A stretch of DNA of 64,000 bases from Maritimibacter sp. (GCA_002701395.1 NZVC01000009.1:1-64000); one strand, 5' to 3'; positions 17,247 to 27,057 are shown, numbered from the stretch's first letter. Program-made: numbers and translations. Notes: generated by a model not told the origin, from the letters alone.

Positions 17247-18908
17247 ATGCTGCAGATCCCTCTGTGGAAACGGGTCGTCATCCTCGGCCTCGTGGTGTTC
17301 GGGCTTCTTTTCGCGCTGCCCAACCTGTTCTATCCGCGCGTCGAGATGCACAACGACGCCGTTGCCGAAATCGAGCGCATGGGCGCCACGCCCGAGCGCG
17401 AGGCGGCCGCGTCGTCTTGGCCCTCGTGGCTTCCGGCGACGCTGGTGAACCTTGGTCTCGATCTTCGGGGCGGGGCGCACCTGCTGGCCGAGGTCCGGGT
17501 CGAGGATGTCTATGTCGACCGGATGAACGGCTATTGGCCCGAGATCCGCGATGCCCTGCGCGACGAGCGTGACACGGTCGGGACGATCCGCCGTGTCGAC
17601 GCGCCTGCCGGGGAACTGCATGTCCGCATCAGCCAGTCCGACGGCATGGCCCGCGCGCTGGAGGTCGTTCGCGGCCTAGCGCGGCCCGTGGTCAGCCTGA
17701 CGGGCGCGGGCGCCACCGACATCACGGTGGCGGGCAGTGGCGACACGATCATCGTGCAGCTGACCGACGCCGAGAAGCAGGCCACCGACGACCGCACCAT
17801 CCAGCAGTCGCTGGAGATCATCCGCCGCCGCGTCGACGAGGTCGGCACGCGCGAACCGACGATCCAGCGGCAGGGCGCCGACCGCATCCTGATCCAGGTG
17901 CCAGGCATCGGGTCGGCCGAGGAACTGAAGGCGCTGATCGGCACCACCGCGAAGCTGACCTTCCAGCCGGTCGTCCGCCGCACCACCAACGCCGACGAGT
18001 CGCCCGGCGCGCGCAACGTGATCCTGCCGTCGCTGGACGAAGAGGGCGTGTATTACGTCCTAGAGGACACCGCCGTCGTCACCGGCGAGGAACTGAACGA
18101 CAGCCAGCCGGCGTTCGACCAGAACGGTCAGCCGGCGGTGACCTTCCGCTTCAACCCGTCGGGTGCACGGAAGTTCGGCCAGTACACTGCCGAGAACGTC
18201 GGATCGCTGTTCGCCATCGTGCTGGATGACGAGGTGATCTCGGCGCCGCAGATCCGCGAGGCGATCCCCTCCGGGTCGGGGCAGATCACCGGCAACTTCT
18301 CGGTCGAGGAATCGACCCAGCTGTCCGTCCTGCTGCGCGCGGGCGCGCTGCCCGCCGAGATGACGTTCCTTGAAGAACGCACCATCGGGCCGGAACTGGG
18401 CGCCGACTCGATCGCCGCCGGTCGGATCGCCTGTATCATCGCCTTTGCTGCGGTGTTGCTGTTCATGGGGCTCAGCTATGGCTGGTTCGGCATCCTTGCC
18501 AACGTCGCCCTGCTGCTGAACGTGGGCCTGATCTTTGGCCTGCTGTCGATGATCGGCGCGACGCTGACGCTGCCGGGCATCGCGGGGATCGTGCTGACCA
18601 TCGGTATGGCGGTCGACGCCAACGTGCTGGTGTTCGAGCGTATCCGCGAAGAGCTGAAAACCGCGCGCGGACCGTCCCGCGCCATCGAGCTTGGCTATGA
18701 GAAGGCCCTGTCGGCCATCCTTGACGCCAACATCACCACGTTCATCACCGCCGTGATCCTGTTCGTCATGGGGTCCGGCCCGGTGCGCGGCTTTGCCGTC
18801 ACGCTGGGTCTGGGCATCCTGACCTCGGTCTTCACCGCCATCTTCGTGACGCGCCTGCTTATCGTGATGTGGTTCGAGCGCCGCCGTCCGAAAACCATCG
18901 AGGTGTAA
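17247..18908 (+). CDS. secD: Protein translocase subunit SecD
   Basis: The 553-residue inner-membrane protein works with SecF to complete protein export using the proton-motive force. It has an N-terminal helix, a large periplasmic domain beginning near LGLDLRGGAHLLAEV (the D1 motif), and a C-terminal bundle with GMAVDANVLVFERIREEL, where the conserved Asp is visible. The gap to secF is one base, so the two are coupled. Confidence 0.97.
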   Translation: MLQIPLWKRVVILGLVVFGLLFALPNLFYPRVEMHNDAVAEIERMGATPEREAAASSWPSWLPATLVNLGLDLRGGAHLLAEVRVEDVYVDRMNGYWPEIRDALRDERDTVGTIRRVDAPAGELHVRISQSDGMARALEVVRGLARPVVSLTGAGATDITVAGSGDTIIVQLTDAEKQATDDRTIQQSLEIIRRRVDEVGTREPTIQRQGADRILIQVPGIGSAEELKALIGTTAKLTFQPVVRRTTNADESPGARNVILPSLDEEGVYYVLEDTAVVTGEELNDSQPAFDQNGQPAVTFRFNPSGARKFGQYTAENVGSLFAIVLDDEVISAPQIREAIPSGSGQITGNFSVEESTQLSVLLRAGALPAEMTFLEERTIGPELGADSIAAGRIACIIAFAAVLLFMGLSYGWFGILANVALLLNVGLIFGLLSMIGATLTLPGIAGIVLTIGMAVDANVLVFERIREELKTARGPSRAIELGYEKALSAILDANITTFITAVILFVMGSGPVRGFAVTLGLGILTSVFTAIFVTRLLIVMWFERRRPKTIEV

Positions 18909-18909
18909 G

Positions 18910-19878
18910 ATGCGACTGAGACTTGTTCCGCAGGAAACCAACATCGACTTCTTCAAGGCGCGGAAGATCACCTTCGGCGTGTCGATGGTGCTGATGGTTC
19001 TTTCGCTGGTCGCTTGGTTCACGCTGGGCCTGAACTTCGGCATCGACTTCCGGGGCGGCACCACGCTGCGGACGGAATCGGTGAACGCCGTCGACGTAGG
19101 CGCCTATCGCGATGCGATGCAGCCGCTGGAACTGGGCGACGTGGCGATCTCCGAGGTGTTCGATCCGACCTTCGGCGACGACGAGAACGTTGCGATGATC
19201 CGCATTCAGGCGCAGGACGATCAGGAAAGCGTCACCGCTGAAACGGTGGCGCAGGTCGAGGCGGCCTTGCAAGAGGTCGACCCCGAGATCCGCTTCACCT
19301 CGGTCGAAAGCGTCGGTCCGAAGGTGTCTGGCGAGTTGATCCAGACCGCGTTCCTTGCGGTGGCGTTGTCGCTTGCGGCGATCATGATCTACATCTGGCT
19401 GCGGTTCGAATGGCAGTTCTCGCTGGGGGCCGTGGTGGCGCTGTTCCACGACGTGCTGCTGACCATCGGGATTTTCTCGATCACGCAGATCCGCTTCGAC
19501 CTTGCGACGATCGCGGCGCTGCTGACCATCGTGGGCTATTCGATCAACGACACCGTGGTCATCTTCGACCGGGTGCGCGAGAACCTGATCAAGTACAAGA
19601 AGAAGGCCCTTCGGGACGTCATGAACCTGTCGGTGAACGAGACGCTGTCGCGGACCGTTATGACGTCGGGCACCACGCTGATCGCGCTGATCGCGCTGCT
19701 GATCCTTGGCGGCGACGTGATCCGGGGCTTCGTCTTCGCGATCACCTGGGGCGTCGTGGTCGGGACCTACTCGTCGGTCTACGTGGCGAAGAACATCGTG
19801 CTGATGCTGGGCACCAAGCGCGACTGGTCGAAGCCGGACAAGACCGAGGGCAACCAGTTCGCGAACGTCGACCCGTGA
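18910..19878 (+). CDS. secF: Protein translocase subunit SecF
   Basis: The 322-residue partner of SecD shows the family features in order: an N-terminal helix, FGIDFRGGTTLR, a short periplasmic domain, and five further helices with YSINDTVVIFDRVREN. The C-terminus is cytoplasmic and charged. A clear intrinsic terminator follows 28 bases after the stop, closing the yajC-secD-secF unit. Confidence 0.97.
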   Translation: MRLRLVPQETNIDFFKARKITFGVSMVLMVLSLVAWFTLGLNFGIDFRGGTTLRTESVNAVDVGAYRDAMQPLELGDVAISEVFDPTFGDDENVAMIRIQAQDDQESVTAETVAQVEAALQEVDPEIRFTSVESVGPKVSGELIQTAFLAVALSLAAIMIYIWLRFEWQFSLGAVVALFHDVLLTIGIFSITQIRFDLATIAALLTIVGYSINDTVVIFDRVRENLIKYKKKALRDVMNLSVNETLSRTVMTSGTTLIALIALLILGGDVIRGFVFAITWGVVVGTYSSVYVAKNIVLMLGTKRDWSKPDKTEGNQFANVDP

Positions 19879-19906
19879 GAGGGTCGGCCTTGATGGAAGA
19901 CAAAAG

Positions 19907-19938
19907 CGCGCTGCCCGACCGGGTGGCGCGTTTCTTTT
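19907..19938 (+). terminator. Intrinsic terminator of yajC-secD-secF
   Basis: The ten-pair stem CGCGCTGCCC / GGGTGGCGCG (two G-U pairs) has a GACC loop and is followed by TTTCTTTT. It stands between secF and the TauE-type gene and would separate their transcripts. Confidence 0.85.
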
Positions 19939-19969
19939 GGCCGCCGCGCGGCGCACGCCTTCTGCCGCC

Positions 19970-20734
19970 ATGCTGACCGCCGCACTGACCGCCGTGGAAA
20001 CCGCGCTCGCCACCGATGGTATCGCTTGGCTGGCCGTCGCCGCGATCCTTGCGGGGCTTGTGCGCGGCTTCACCGGCTTTGGCACCGCGATGGTGTACCT
20101 GCCGATCGCGGGGCAGTTCCTGCCGCCGGTGCAGGCGCTGGTCACGCTGATCCTGATCGACTTCATCGGCCCGATGCCCGCCGTGCCCCGCGCCATCCGC
20201 GAAGGCCACACCCGCGACGTGATGCGGCTGGTCGCGGGCGTGCTGATCGGGGCGCCCATCGGGGTCGCGATCCTGCTGCTGCTGCCGCCCGACGCGTTCC
20301 GCGCAGGCGTGTCGCTGATCAGCCTTGCCCTGCTGGCGGCGCTGATTTCCGGCGTCCGCTATACCGGCACCGTGAGCCGCCCGATGATCTACGGGATCGG
20401 CGGGATTTCCGGCATCCTGCACGGCGCGGCGGGGCTGCCAGGGCCGCCGGTGATCCTGCTGTACATGGCGCGCCCGCTTCCGGTCGAGGTGATCCGCGCC
20501 TCGGTTCTGTTGTTCCTGTTCCTTGCAGACATCCTTGTGATGGCGATCTTCGGCATCCGGGGGCTGCTGGACGGCCCGTCGCTGGTGCTTGGCCTCTGCC
20601 TAGTGCCGCCCTATCTTGCCGCCTTGATGCTGGGCGCGCGCCTGTTCCATCCGCGCCTTGCGACGGTCTACCGCTGGGCCGCCTACACGATCATCGCCGT
20701 CTCGGCGATCAGCGGTCTGCCGATCTGGTCCTGA
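19970..20734 (+). CDS. TauE/SafE-family sulfite exporter-like permease
   Basis: The 254-residue membrane protein has seven or eight hydrophobic segments. The N-terminal half carries the family pattern GLVRGFTGFGTAMVYLP, and the second half a related GGISGILHGAAGLPGPPVIL, the usual internal repeat of the TauE/SafE (DUF81) fold. Members export sulfite, sulfoacetate or other organic anions; the substrate here is unknown. The start at 19970 puts the first helix at the N-terminus. It is followed after 49 bases by the Mth938-like gene. Confidence 0.88.
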   Translation: MLTAALTAVETALATDGIAWLAVAAILAGLVRGFTGFGTAMVYLPIAGQFLPPVQALVTLILIDFIGPMPAVPRAIREGHTRDVMRLVAGVLIGAPIGVAILLLLPPDAFRAGVSLISLALLAALISGVRYTGTVSRPMIYGIGGISGILHGAAGLPGPPVILLYMARPLPVEVIRASVLLFLFLADILVMAIFGIRGLLDGPSLVLGLCLVPPYLAALMLGARLFHPRLATVYRWAAYTIIAVSAISGLPIWS

Positions 20735-20783
20735 CCACCCGGGACCGCGCCCGCGACCCGAAACCGAATCCAACGGAGGCACC

Positions 20784-21137
20784 ATGCGCCTAAACGAGAT
20801 CCGCAACTTCGACGGCCCGCCCATCGACGGTTACGGCCCCGGCTTCTTCCGCGTCGGCGGTACCGTCTGGCAGGGCGGGGTGTTCGTCACGCCATCGGGC
20901 GTGCAGGGCTGGACCGGGTTCGACGCCACCGCGCCGCTTGTCGAAGCGGCCGGGGACATCGACGTTCTGTTCATCGGCACCGGGGCCGATCCGGAGTATC
21001 TGCCCACCGCCTTCCGCACCGCGCTGGAAGCGGCCGGGCTGGGGCTGGAACCGATGGCCTCGCCGCCCGCCGCGCGCACCTACAACGTGCTGCTGTCGGA
21101 AGGCCGCCGCGTCGGAGTGGCGCTGTTGCCGGTGTAA
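20784..21137 (+). CDS. Mth938-like domain protein (DUF498)
   Basis: The 117-residue protein has the family pattern [26 protein letters not shown] and [19 protein letters not shown]. The fold is small alpha/beta and the role is unknown. In this bacterial group it commonly sits near secDF; in eukaryotes the family includes NDUFAF3, a complex I assembly factor. The start at 20784 has GGAGG eight bases upstream. Confidence 0.9.
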   Translation: MRLNEIRNFDGPPIDGYGPGFFRVGGTVWQGGVFVTPSGVQGWTGFDATAPLVEAAGDIDVLFIGTGADPEYLPTAFRTALEAAGLGLEPMASPPAARTYNVLLSEGRRVGVALLPV

Positions 21138-21175
21138 GCTTTCCCGCGCCTGCGCGATCCGCTAAGCGTTCCGGC

Positions 21176-21793
21176 ATGGTAATGACCGTCCAAGATCTGG
21201 CCTGCGCGCGCGGGGGCATCCCGGTGCTGGAGCACGTCACCTTCGCCCTGTCGCCGGGCGAGGTGCTGCTGTTGCGCGGGCCGAACGGGATCGGCAAGAC
21301 GACCCTGTTGCGCACCATCGCCGGGCTGCAGCCGCCGCTGGCCGGCGTGGTCGACTGCGCGCCCGACGCGATTGCCTACGGCGCCCATGCGGACGGCCTG
21401 AAAGCAACGCTGTCGGTGGCCGAGAACCTGTCGTTCTGGGCCGGGGTCTATGGCGGCACGGATATCGAGCCGGCGCTGGCGGCGTTCAACCTTGAGAAGC
21501 TGCGCGACCGCGCGGCGCAAAACCTGTCGGCGGGACAGAAGCGGCGGCTGGGGCTGGCGCGGCTGTTGGTGACCGGGCGCCCGGTCTGGGCGCTGGACGA
21601 GCCGACGGTCTCGCTGGACGTGGCCAGCGTGGCGCTGTTCGCCGAGGCGGTGCGCAGCCATTGCCGGGCCGGGGGCGCGGCGCTGATCGCGACGCACATC
21701 GATCTGGGTTTCGAGGCGCGGGAACTGGACATGGCGCCATTCCGCGCGGTCGAGCCCGCCGTCGCGACCGGATTTGACGAGGCGTTCCTGTGA
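21176..21793 (+). CDS. ccmA: Heme exporter ATPase CcmA
   Basis: The 205-residue ABC ATPase has Walker [10 protein letters not shown], signature [14 protein letters not shown] and Walker [12 protein letters not shown]. With CcmB it forms the CcmAB complex, which acts in cytochrome c maturation (system I) by releasing holo-CcmE. The start could be the ATG at 21176 or the one two codons later; no strong ribosome site separates them. The stop overlaps the GTG of ccmB by three bases (GTGA), so the two are coupled. Confidence 0.93.
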   Translation: MVMTVQDLACARGGIPVLEHVTFALSPGEVLLLRGPNGIGKTTLLRTIAGLQPPLAGVVDCAPDAIAYGAHADGLKATLSVAENLSFWAGVYGGTDIEPALAAFNLEKLRDRAAQNLSAGQKRRLGLARLLVTGRPVWALDEPTVSLDVASVALFAEAVRSHCRAGGAALIATHIDLGFEARELDMAPFRAVEPAVATGFDEAFL

Positions 21794-22443
21794 TCCGGCT
21801 GTTCCTGCGCGACCTGACGCTGGCGGTGCGGGCGGGCGGCGGCTTTGGCCTTGGGCTGGCGTTTTTCCTGATCGTCGTAGTGCTGGTGCCCTTCGGCGTC
21901 GGCCCCGAGTCGCAGACCCTTCGCATCATCGCGCCGGGCGTGCTGTGGGTGGGCGCGCTGCTGGCCTGCCTGCTGTCGCTGGATCGCATCTTCCAGCTGG
22001 ATTTCGAGGACGGCTCGCTGGACTTGCTGGCGACCGCGCCGATCCCGCTCGAGGCGGTGGCGGCGATGAAGGCGGCGGCGCACTGGATGACCACGGGCCT
22101 GCCGCTGACGCTGGCGGCGCCGGTGCTGGCGATTCTGCTGAACATGGAGTCGGGCTTTGGCTGGCTGACCCTGTCGCTGGCGCTGGGGACCCCGGCGCTG
22201 TCGATGATCGGCGCGTTCGGCGCGGCGCTGACGGTGGGCCTGAAGCGGGGCGGGCTGCTGTTGTCGCTGCTGGTCCTACCGCTGTACGTGCCGACGCTGA
22301 TCTTCGGCGCCGAGGTGGTCCGCCGCGGGGCCGAGGGGCTGGCCGTGGGCACGCCGCTTGCGCTGTTGGCGGGGATCACGCTGGGCACGCTGGCGCTTTT
22401 GCCCTTCGCGGCGGCGGCGGCGCTGCGTGTGAACCTGCGCTGA
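21790..22443 (+). CDS. ccmB: Heme exporter permease CcmB
   Basis: The 217-residue membrane protein has about six helices and the typical opening [13 protein letters not shown], with [28 protein letters not shown] split over the first helices and the first loop. It is the membrane partner of CcmA. The start codon is GTG within ccmA. The operon ends here with a repeat element and a tRNA; ccmC, ccmD and ccmG, which normally follow, are not in the window. Confidence 0.93.
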   Translation: MIRLFLRDLTLAVRAGGGFGLGLAFFLIVVVLVPFGVGPESQTLRIIAPGVLWVGALLACLLSLDRIFQLDFEDGSLDLLATAPIPLEAVAAMKAAAHWMTTGLPLTLAAPVLAILLNMESGFGWLTLSLALGTPALSMIGAFGAALTVGLKRGGLLLSLLVLPLYVPTLIFGAEVVRRGAEGLAVGTPLALLAGITLGTLALLPFAAAAALRVNLR

Positions 22444-22461
22444 CACTGAGACGGGTGGACA

Positions 22462-22563
22462 GGGGGCTCTGCCCCGTCGCACCAGAGGTGCGCATCAAGG
22501 AAGAGGGGGCTCTGCCCCCGTCACCTTCGGTGACTCCCCCGAGGTATTTGGAAAGAGAAGAAG
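22462..22563 (+). repeat. Structured extragenic element, copy C (5' half doubled)
   Basis: The element starts 19 bases after ccmB. It has a first partial unit (GGGGGCTCTGCCCC, 22462-22475) and a complete unit from 22505: GGGGGCTCTGCCCCC, middle hairpin GTCACC-TTC-GGTGAC, CCCCC, and the tail GAGGTATTTGGAAAGAGAAG. The doubled G-run hairpin makes it the longest of the five copies. Confidence 0.8.
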
Positions 22564-22607
22564 CAGGACTTTCCACCGGGGAGCGGTTGCGCTAAGAGCC
22601 AATCCGT

Positions 22608-22684
22608 CGGGGCGTGGCGCAGCCTGGTAGCGCGTCTGTTTTGGGTACAGAAGGTCGTGAGTTCGAATCTCGCCGCCCCGACCA
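22608..22684 (+). tRNA. tRNA-Pro (anticodon TGG)
   Basis: The 77-base cloverleaf has acceptor arms CGGGGCG / CGCCCCG, an anticodon stem TCTGT / ACAGA with anticodon TGG at 22642-22644, the T-arm GTTCGAATC, discriminator A and an encoded CCA end. The order and loop sizes are all normal. Confidence 0.97.
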
Positions 22685-23053
22685 TCCACCACATCTGGGT
22701 TTGTTGGCGCCGTGTGGGCGATTCCGACGCGTATGCGATCCCGTGCTCTGACTACATCTGGTGGGGTATTGGGGCGAATTCACACCAGATGATGCGGTTT
22801 CGGCGTCGTAGAATCGCCCAAAATTGGCGCAGCTTCGGTGACGGAAATGCTTGGCGTTGTAGGGATGCAACGTCGCGTCACTTGGCCGATGCGGGCGCCG
22901 GGCGCGGTCTGCGGCCCGGCGGCGAACATCACCCCGTTTACCAATAATGCAGGCTAAGCCTCTTATCTGCGGATCATATTCGATACGGTCCCCCCGCGCG
23001 GCGCCCTGACGAAGGCCCGCAGGGAATCGCCTTGCGCGTGCAGGGCGCGGTCG

Positions 23054-23090
23054 GCTGTCATCCACAGACGGGAAGTTTTCTGTGGACAGC
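23054..23090. promoter_or_regulatory. Inverted DnaA-box-like palindrome upstream of nrdJ
   Basis: GCTGTC-at-CCACAGA and TCTGTGGACAGC face each other across a ten-base loop. The left arm contains TCATCCACA, one mismatch from the DnaA box TTATCCACA; the right arm reads CTGTCCACA on the other strand (two mismatches). It lies about 280 bases before nrdJ. DnaA control of ribonucleotide reductase is known for E. coli nrdAB. Confidence 0.4.
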
Positions 23091-23151
23091 GATTCATTTG
23101 GCGTTGACCGACCCAGCCTCTCACGCCAGTTTGTACGGGCCGAGTGACAGA

Positions 23152-23201
23152 CCACAAAATCTGGTGGCGACGCGCACGGCGAGGGACACAATCTAAAACA
23201 G
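23152..23201. promoter_or_regulatory. Possible NrdR boxes upstream of nrdJ
   Basis: CCACAAAATCTGGTGG (23152-23167) fits much of the NrdR box pattern acaCwAtATaTwGtgt, including the outer CAC/GTG. ACACAATCTAAAACAG (23186-23201) matches only the left half. Start-to-start spacing is 34 bases, close to but not exactly the usual three helical turns. Confidence 0.35.
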
Positions 23202-23367
23202 AAACCGCGGTGGCAACCCGCGGCATCGCGGCGGAAGCACTCTTCCGCTTGCGGTATGGCTTTGCCCTTCGCCTGCCTGAAACACGCGGCGTGACGATCG
23301 TGCCGGTGATCCCGCGTCAGACGGGAGGCCGGTGGCAACAACAAGATACCACGGGGCATTTTCCACG

Positions 23368-26300
23368 ATGAAAATCGAACGCAAGTTTACCAAGGCAGGT
23401 TTCGACGCGTACGCCGATATCGACTTCACCACGACGGTCTCCGAGATTCGGAATCCGGACGGCACGATCGTGTTCCGCAATGACAAGGTCGAGGTTCCGG
23501 CCAGCTGGAGCCAAGTCGCCAGCGATGTCATCGCGCAGAAATATTTCCGCAAGGCCGGCGTTCCCGCCCGGCTGAAGAAGGTCCGCGAGAAGGACGTTCC
23601 CGAATTCCTGTGGCGGTCGGTTCCCGATGACGCCGCGCTGGCCGACCTGCCCGAAGACGAGCAGAAGATCGGCGAGACCTCTGCCCGTCAGGTGTTCGAC
23701 CGTCTTGCCGGCGCCTGGACCTATTGGGGCTGGAAGGGTGGCTACTTCACCACCGAGGACGACGCGCAGGCCTATTTCGACGAGATGCGCTTCATGCTGG
23801 CCACCCAGAAGGCCGCGCCGAACAGCCCGCAGTGGTTCAACACCGGCCTGCACTGGGCCTACGGCATCGATGGTCCGGCGCAGGGCCACTATTACGTGGA
23901 CTACAAGACCGGCAAGCTGACCAAGTCGAAATCCTCCTACGAGCATCCGCAGCCGCACGCCTGCTTCATCCAGTCGGTGAAGGACGACCTTGTGTCGGAC
24001 GGCGGTATCATGGACCTGTGGGTGCGCGAGGCGCGCCTGTTCAAATACGGCTCGGGCACCGGCACCAACTTCTCGTCGCTCCGCGCGGAAGGCGAGAAAC
24101 TGTCGGGCGGCGGCAAATCGTCGGGTCTGATGGGCTTTCTGAAGATCGGCGACCGGGCGGCCGGGGCGATCAAGTCGGGCGGCACCACCCGCCGCGCGGC
24201 GAAGATGGTCATCGTCGACGCCGACCACCCGGATATCGAGGACTTCATCGACTGGAAGGTGAAGGAAGAGCAGAAAGTGGCGTCGATCGTCGCGGGCTCG
24301 AAGATGCATGAGAAGATGCTGAACGGCATTTTCGCGGCGATCCGCGCGTGGGACGGTGCCGAGGCGGACGCCTATGACACGTCGGTCAACGAGGGCCTGA
24401 AGAAGGCCGTCCGCGAGGCCAAGAAGGTCGCCATTCCCGAGACCTACATCAAGCGCGTGCTGGATTACGCGCGGCAGGGCTACGACTCGATCGAGTTCCC
24501 GACCTACGACACCGACTGGGACAGCGAGGCCTATGCCAGCGTTTCGGGGCAGAACTCGAACAACTCGATCCGGGTGACGGACGGGTTCCTCGAGGCCGTG
24601 CGCAAGGACGAAACCTGGAAGCTTATCAACCGTGTGGACGGCAAAGTTTCCAAGGAAGTGAACGCGCGCCAGCTGTGGGAAAAGATCGGCCACGCCGCGT
24701 GGGCCTGCGCCGACCCGGGCATCCAGTTCCACGACACCGTGAACGCATGGCACACCTGCCCGGAAGATGGCGAGATCCGGGGCTCGAACCCCTGTTCCGA
24801 GTACATGTTCCTGGACGACACGGCCTGCAACCTTGCCTCGATGAACCTGCTGACCTTCTGGAAGGACGGCAAGTTTCAGGCGCAGGATTACGTGCACGCC
24901 ACCCGCCTGTGGACGCTGACGCTGGAAATCTCGGTGATGATGGCGCAGTTCCCGTCCAAGGAAATCGCGCAGCTGTCCTATGACTTCCGGACGCTGGGCC
25001 TTGGCTATGCCAACATCGGCGGCCTGCTGATGAACATGGGCCTTGGTTACGACAGCGATGCGGGCCGGGCGATGGGCGGCGCGCTGACCGCGATCATGAC
25101 CGGCGTGGCTTATGCCACCTCGGCCGAGATCGCCGGCGAACTGGGCGCCTTCCCGAGCTATGACCGCAACGCGGCGCACATGCTGCGGGTCATCCGCAAC
25201 CACCGCACCGCCGCCTACGGCAAGACCGACGGCTACGACAACCTTGCGATCAAGCCGGTGCCGCTGGATCACGCCAACTGCCCCGACAGCGAACTGGTCG
25301 CGCTGGCCGAAGCCGCGTGGGACGAGGCGCTGGAGCTGGGCGAGAAGAACGGCTACCGCAACGCGCAGACCTCGGTCATCGCGCCGACCGGCACCATCGG
25401 TCTGGTGATGGACTGCGACACCACCGGGATCGAGCCCGACTTCGCGCTGGTGAAGTTCAAGAAGCTGGCCGGTGGCGGCTATTTCAAGATCATCAACCGC
25501 TCGGTTCCGGCCGCGCTGGAAGGGCTGGGCTATTCCTCGGCCCAGATCGAGGAAATCGTGTCCTACGCCGTGGGCCACGGCACCCTGGGCAACGCACCGG
25601 GCATCAACCACACCGCGCTGATCGGGCACGGGTTCGGCGAGGCGCAGATCGAGAAGATCGAGGCGGCGCTGCCGTCGGCCTTCGACATCCGCTTCGTGTT
25701 CAACCAGTGGACGCTGGGCGAAGAGTTCCTGACCGGCCCGCTGGGCATCCCTGCGGAAAAGCTGTCCGATCCGACCTTCAACCTGCTGGCGCACCTTGGG
25801 TTCACCAAGCGCGACATCGAAGCGGCGAACGACCACGTCTGCGGGACGATGACGCTGGAAGGCGCGCCGCACCTCGACCCGGCGCATTACCACATCTTCG
25901 ACTGCGCCAACCCGTGCGGCAAGAAGGGCAAGCGGTTCCTGTCGGTGGACAGCCACATCACCATGATGGCTGCGGCCCAGTCGTTTATCTCGGGTGCCAT
26001 CTCGAAGACGATCAACATGCCGAACGACGCCACGATCGAGGACTGCCAGAAGGCCTATGAACTGTCGTGGTCGCTGGGTGTGAAGGCCAACGCGCTGTAC
26101 CGCGACGGGTCGAAGCTGTCGCAGCCGCTGGCCGCCGCGCTGGTCGAAGACGATGACGACGCCGCCGATACGCTGGAAAGCGGAACCCCCGCCGAGAAGG
26201 CGCAAGTGCTGGCCGAGAAGATCGTCGAGAAGGTCATCGTCAAAGAGATCGTCAGCCGTCAGCGCGACAAGCTGCCCGAGCGGCGTCGCGGGTACACCCA

Positions 26301-27057
26301 GAAGGCGGTCGTCGGCGGCCACAAGGTTTACCTGAGGACCGGCGAGTACAACGATGGAAAGCTTGGCGAAATCTTCATCGACATGCACAAGGAAGGCGCT
26401 GGCTTCCGGGCGATGATGAACAACTTCGCCATCGCGGTTTCGGTCGGCCTTCAGTACGGGGTGCCGCTGGAAGAGTTCGTCGACGCCTTCACCTTCACCC
26501 GGTTCGAACCGGCGGGCATGGTGCAGGGCAACGAGACGATCAAGAACGCGACGTCGATCCTTGATTACATCTTCCGCGAACTCGCGGTGTCCTACCTCGA
26601 CCGGACCGATCTGGCCCATGTGAAGCCCGAAGGCGTGTCCTTCGACGAGCTGGGCCGCGGCGAGGAAGAGGGCAAGCGCAACTTCACCGAAGTGCCGGAC
26701 AGCAACGGAACCTCGCCCTTCGAGGTGCTCAAGCAGGTCGCGTCGGCGGGCTTCACCCGCAAGCGCCTGCCGCAGGAACTGCTGGTGGTTCAGGGCGGTC
26801 AGTCCGGCGCGGTCGCGCTGGCAGCGTCGGGCGACCCGGTCGCCACGTTGCAGACGCTGGTCCCCGAGGCCGGCGGTGCGGCCAGCACTTCTGCCGCGGC
26901 GGTGGCCAGCGGGACCATGTCGATGGACCTGCGCACCAAGGCCAAGATGCAGGGCTACGAGGGCGACCCCTGTGGCGACTGCGGCAACTACACGCTGGTG
27001 CGCAACGGCACCTGCATGAAGTGCAACACCTGCGGCGCCACGTCGGGCTGCAGCTAA
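23368..27057 (+). CDS. nrdJ: Adenosylcobalamin-dependent (class II) ribonucleotide reductase
   Basis: The 1229-residue protein makes deoxyribonucleotides using a B12-derived radical, independent of oxygen. Family features in order are the N-terminal [42 protein letters not shown] loop, [20 protein letters not shown] (substrate site), [12 protein letters not shown] and a finger-loop region. The C-terminal tail has [13 protein letters not shown] and [11 protein letters not shown], whose cysteines re-reduce the active site or bind zinc. The start MKIERKF at 23368 is the family start. A GTG at 23332 is in frame but its ribosome site is too close. It is monocistronic, with a long leader. Confidence 0.97.
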   Translation: MKIERKFTKAGFDAYADIDFTTTVSEIRNPDGTIVFRNDKVEVPASWSQVASDVIAQKYFRKAGVPARLKKVREKDVPEFLWRSVPDDAALADLPEDEQKIGETSARQVFDRLAGAWTYWGWKGGYFTTEDDAQAYFDEMRFMLATQKAAPNSPQWFNTGLHWAYGIDGPAQGHYYVDYKTGKLTKSKSSYEHPQPHACFIQSVKDDLVSDGGIMDLWVREARLFKYGSGTGTNFSSLRAEGEKLSGGGKSSGLMGFLKIGDRAAGAIKSGGTTRRAAKMVIVDADHPDIEDFIDWKVKEEQKVASIVAGSKMHEKMLNGIFAAIRAWDGAEADAYDTSVNEGLKKAVREAKKVAIPETYIKRVLDYARQGYDSIEFPTYDTDWDSEAYASVSGQNSNNSIRVTDGFLEAVRKDETWKLINRVDGKVSKEVNARQLWEKIGHAAWACADPGIQFHDTVNAWHTCPEDGEIRGSNPCSEYMFLDDTACNLASMNLLTFWKDGKFQAQDYVHATRLWTLTLEISVMMAQFPSKEIAQLSYDFRTLGLGYANIGGLLMNMGLGYDSDAGRAMGGALTAIMTGVAYATSAEIAGELGAFPSYDRNAAHMLRVIRNHRTAAYGKTDGYDNLAIKPVPLDHANCPDSELVALAEAAWDEALELGEKNGYRNAQTSVIAPTGTIGLVMDCDTTGIEPDFALVKFKKLAGGGYFKIINRSVPAALEGLGYSSAQIEEIVSYAVGHGTLGNAPGINHTALIGHGFGEAQIEKIEAALPSAFDIRFVFNQWTLGEEFLTGPLGIPAEKLSDPTFNLLAHLGFTKRDIEAANDHVCGTMTLEGAPHLDPAHYHIFDCANPCGKKGKRFLSVDSHITMMAAAQSFISGAISKTINMPNDATIEDCQKAYELSWSLGVKANALYRDGSKLSQPLAAALVEDDDDAADTLESGTPAEKAQVLAEKIVEKVIVKEIVSRQRDKLPERRRGYTQKAVVGGHKVYLRTGEYNDGKLGEIFIDMHKEGAGFRAMMNNFAIAVSVGLQYGVPLEEFVDAFTFTRFEPAGMVQGNETIKNATSILDYIFRELAVSYLDRTDLAHVKPEGVSFDELGRGEEEGKRNFTEVPDSNGTSPFEVLKQVASAGFTRKRLPQELLVVQGGQSGAVALAASGDPVATLQTLVPEAGGAASTSAAAVASGTMSMDLRTKAKMQGYEGDPCGDCGNYTLVRNGTCMKCNTCGATSGCS

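Larger units (their letters stand above)
22685..23367. other. 683-base gene-free region between tRNA-Pro and nrdJ
   Basis: This stretch is less GC-rich than its surroundings and contains no ORF I would defend. It holds a 9-base inverted repeat (CATCTGGTG 22755-22763 and CACCAGATG 22783-22791), a palindrome with DnaA-box-like arms at 23054-23090, and two NrdR-box-like sequences at 23152-23201. A small hairpin (TCCCG..CGGGA) lies just before nrdJ. No cobalamin-riboswitch B12 box is visible, which might have been suspected next to a B12-dependent enzyme. Confidence 0.6.

Noticed and set aside
22592..23359. A 255-codon minus-strand frame over tRNA-Pro and the nrdJ leader
   Set aside because: Its C-terminal part (GRRDSNSRPSVPKTDALPG) is the translated antisense of the tRNA, a well-known artefact in annotations.
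23200..23367. Cobalamin riboswitch upstream of nrdJ
   Set aside because: I looked for the B12 box and the surrounding GC-rich arms. GGAGGCCGGTGGCA near 23324 is only superficially similar, and the rest of the structure is absent.
22608..23367. Integration site or genomic island at tRNA-Pro
   Set aside because: There is no integrase gene, no repeated tRNA 3' end and no mobile gene in the following sequence; only a non-coding leader and nrdJ.
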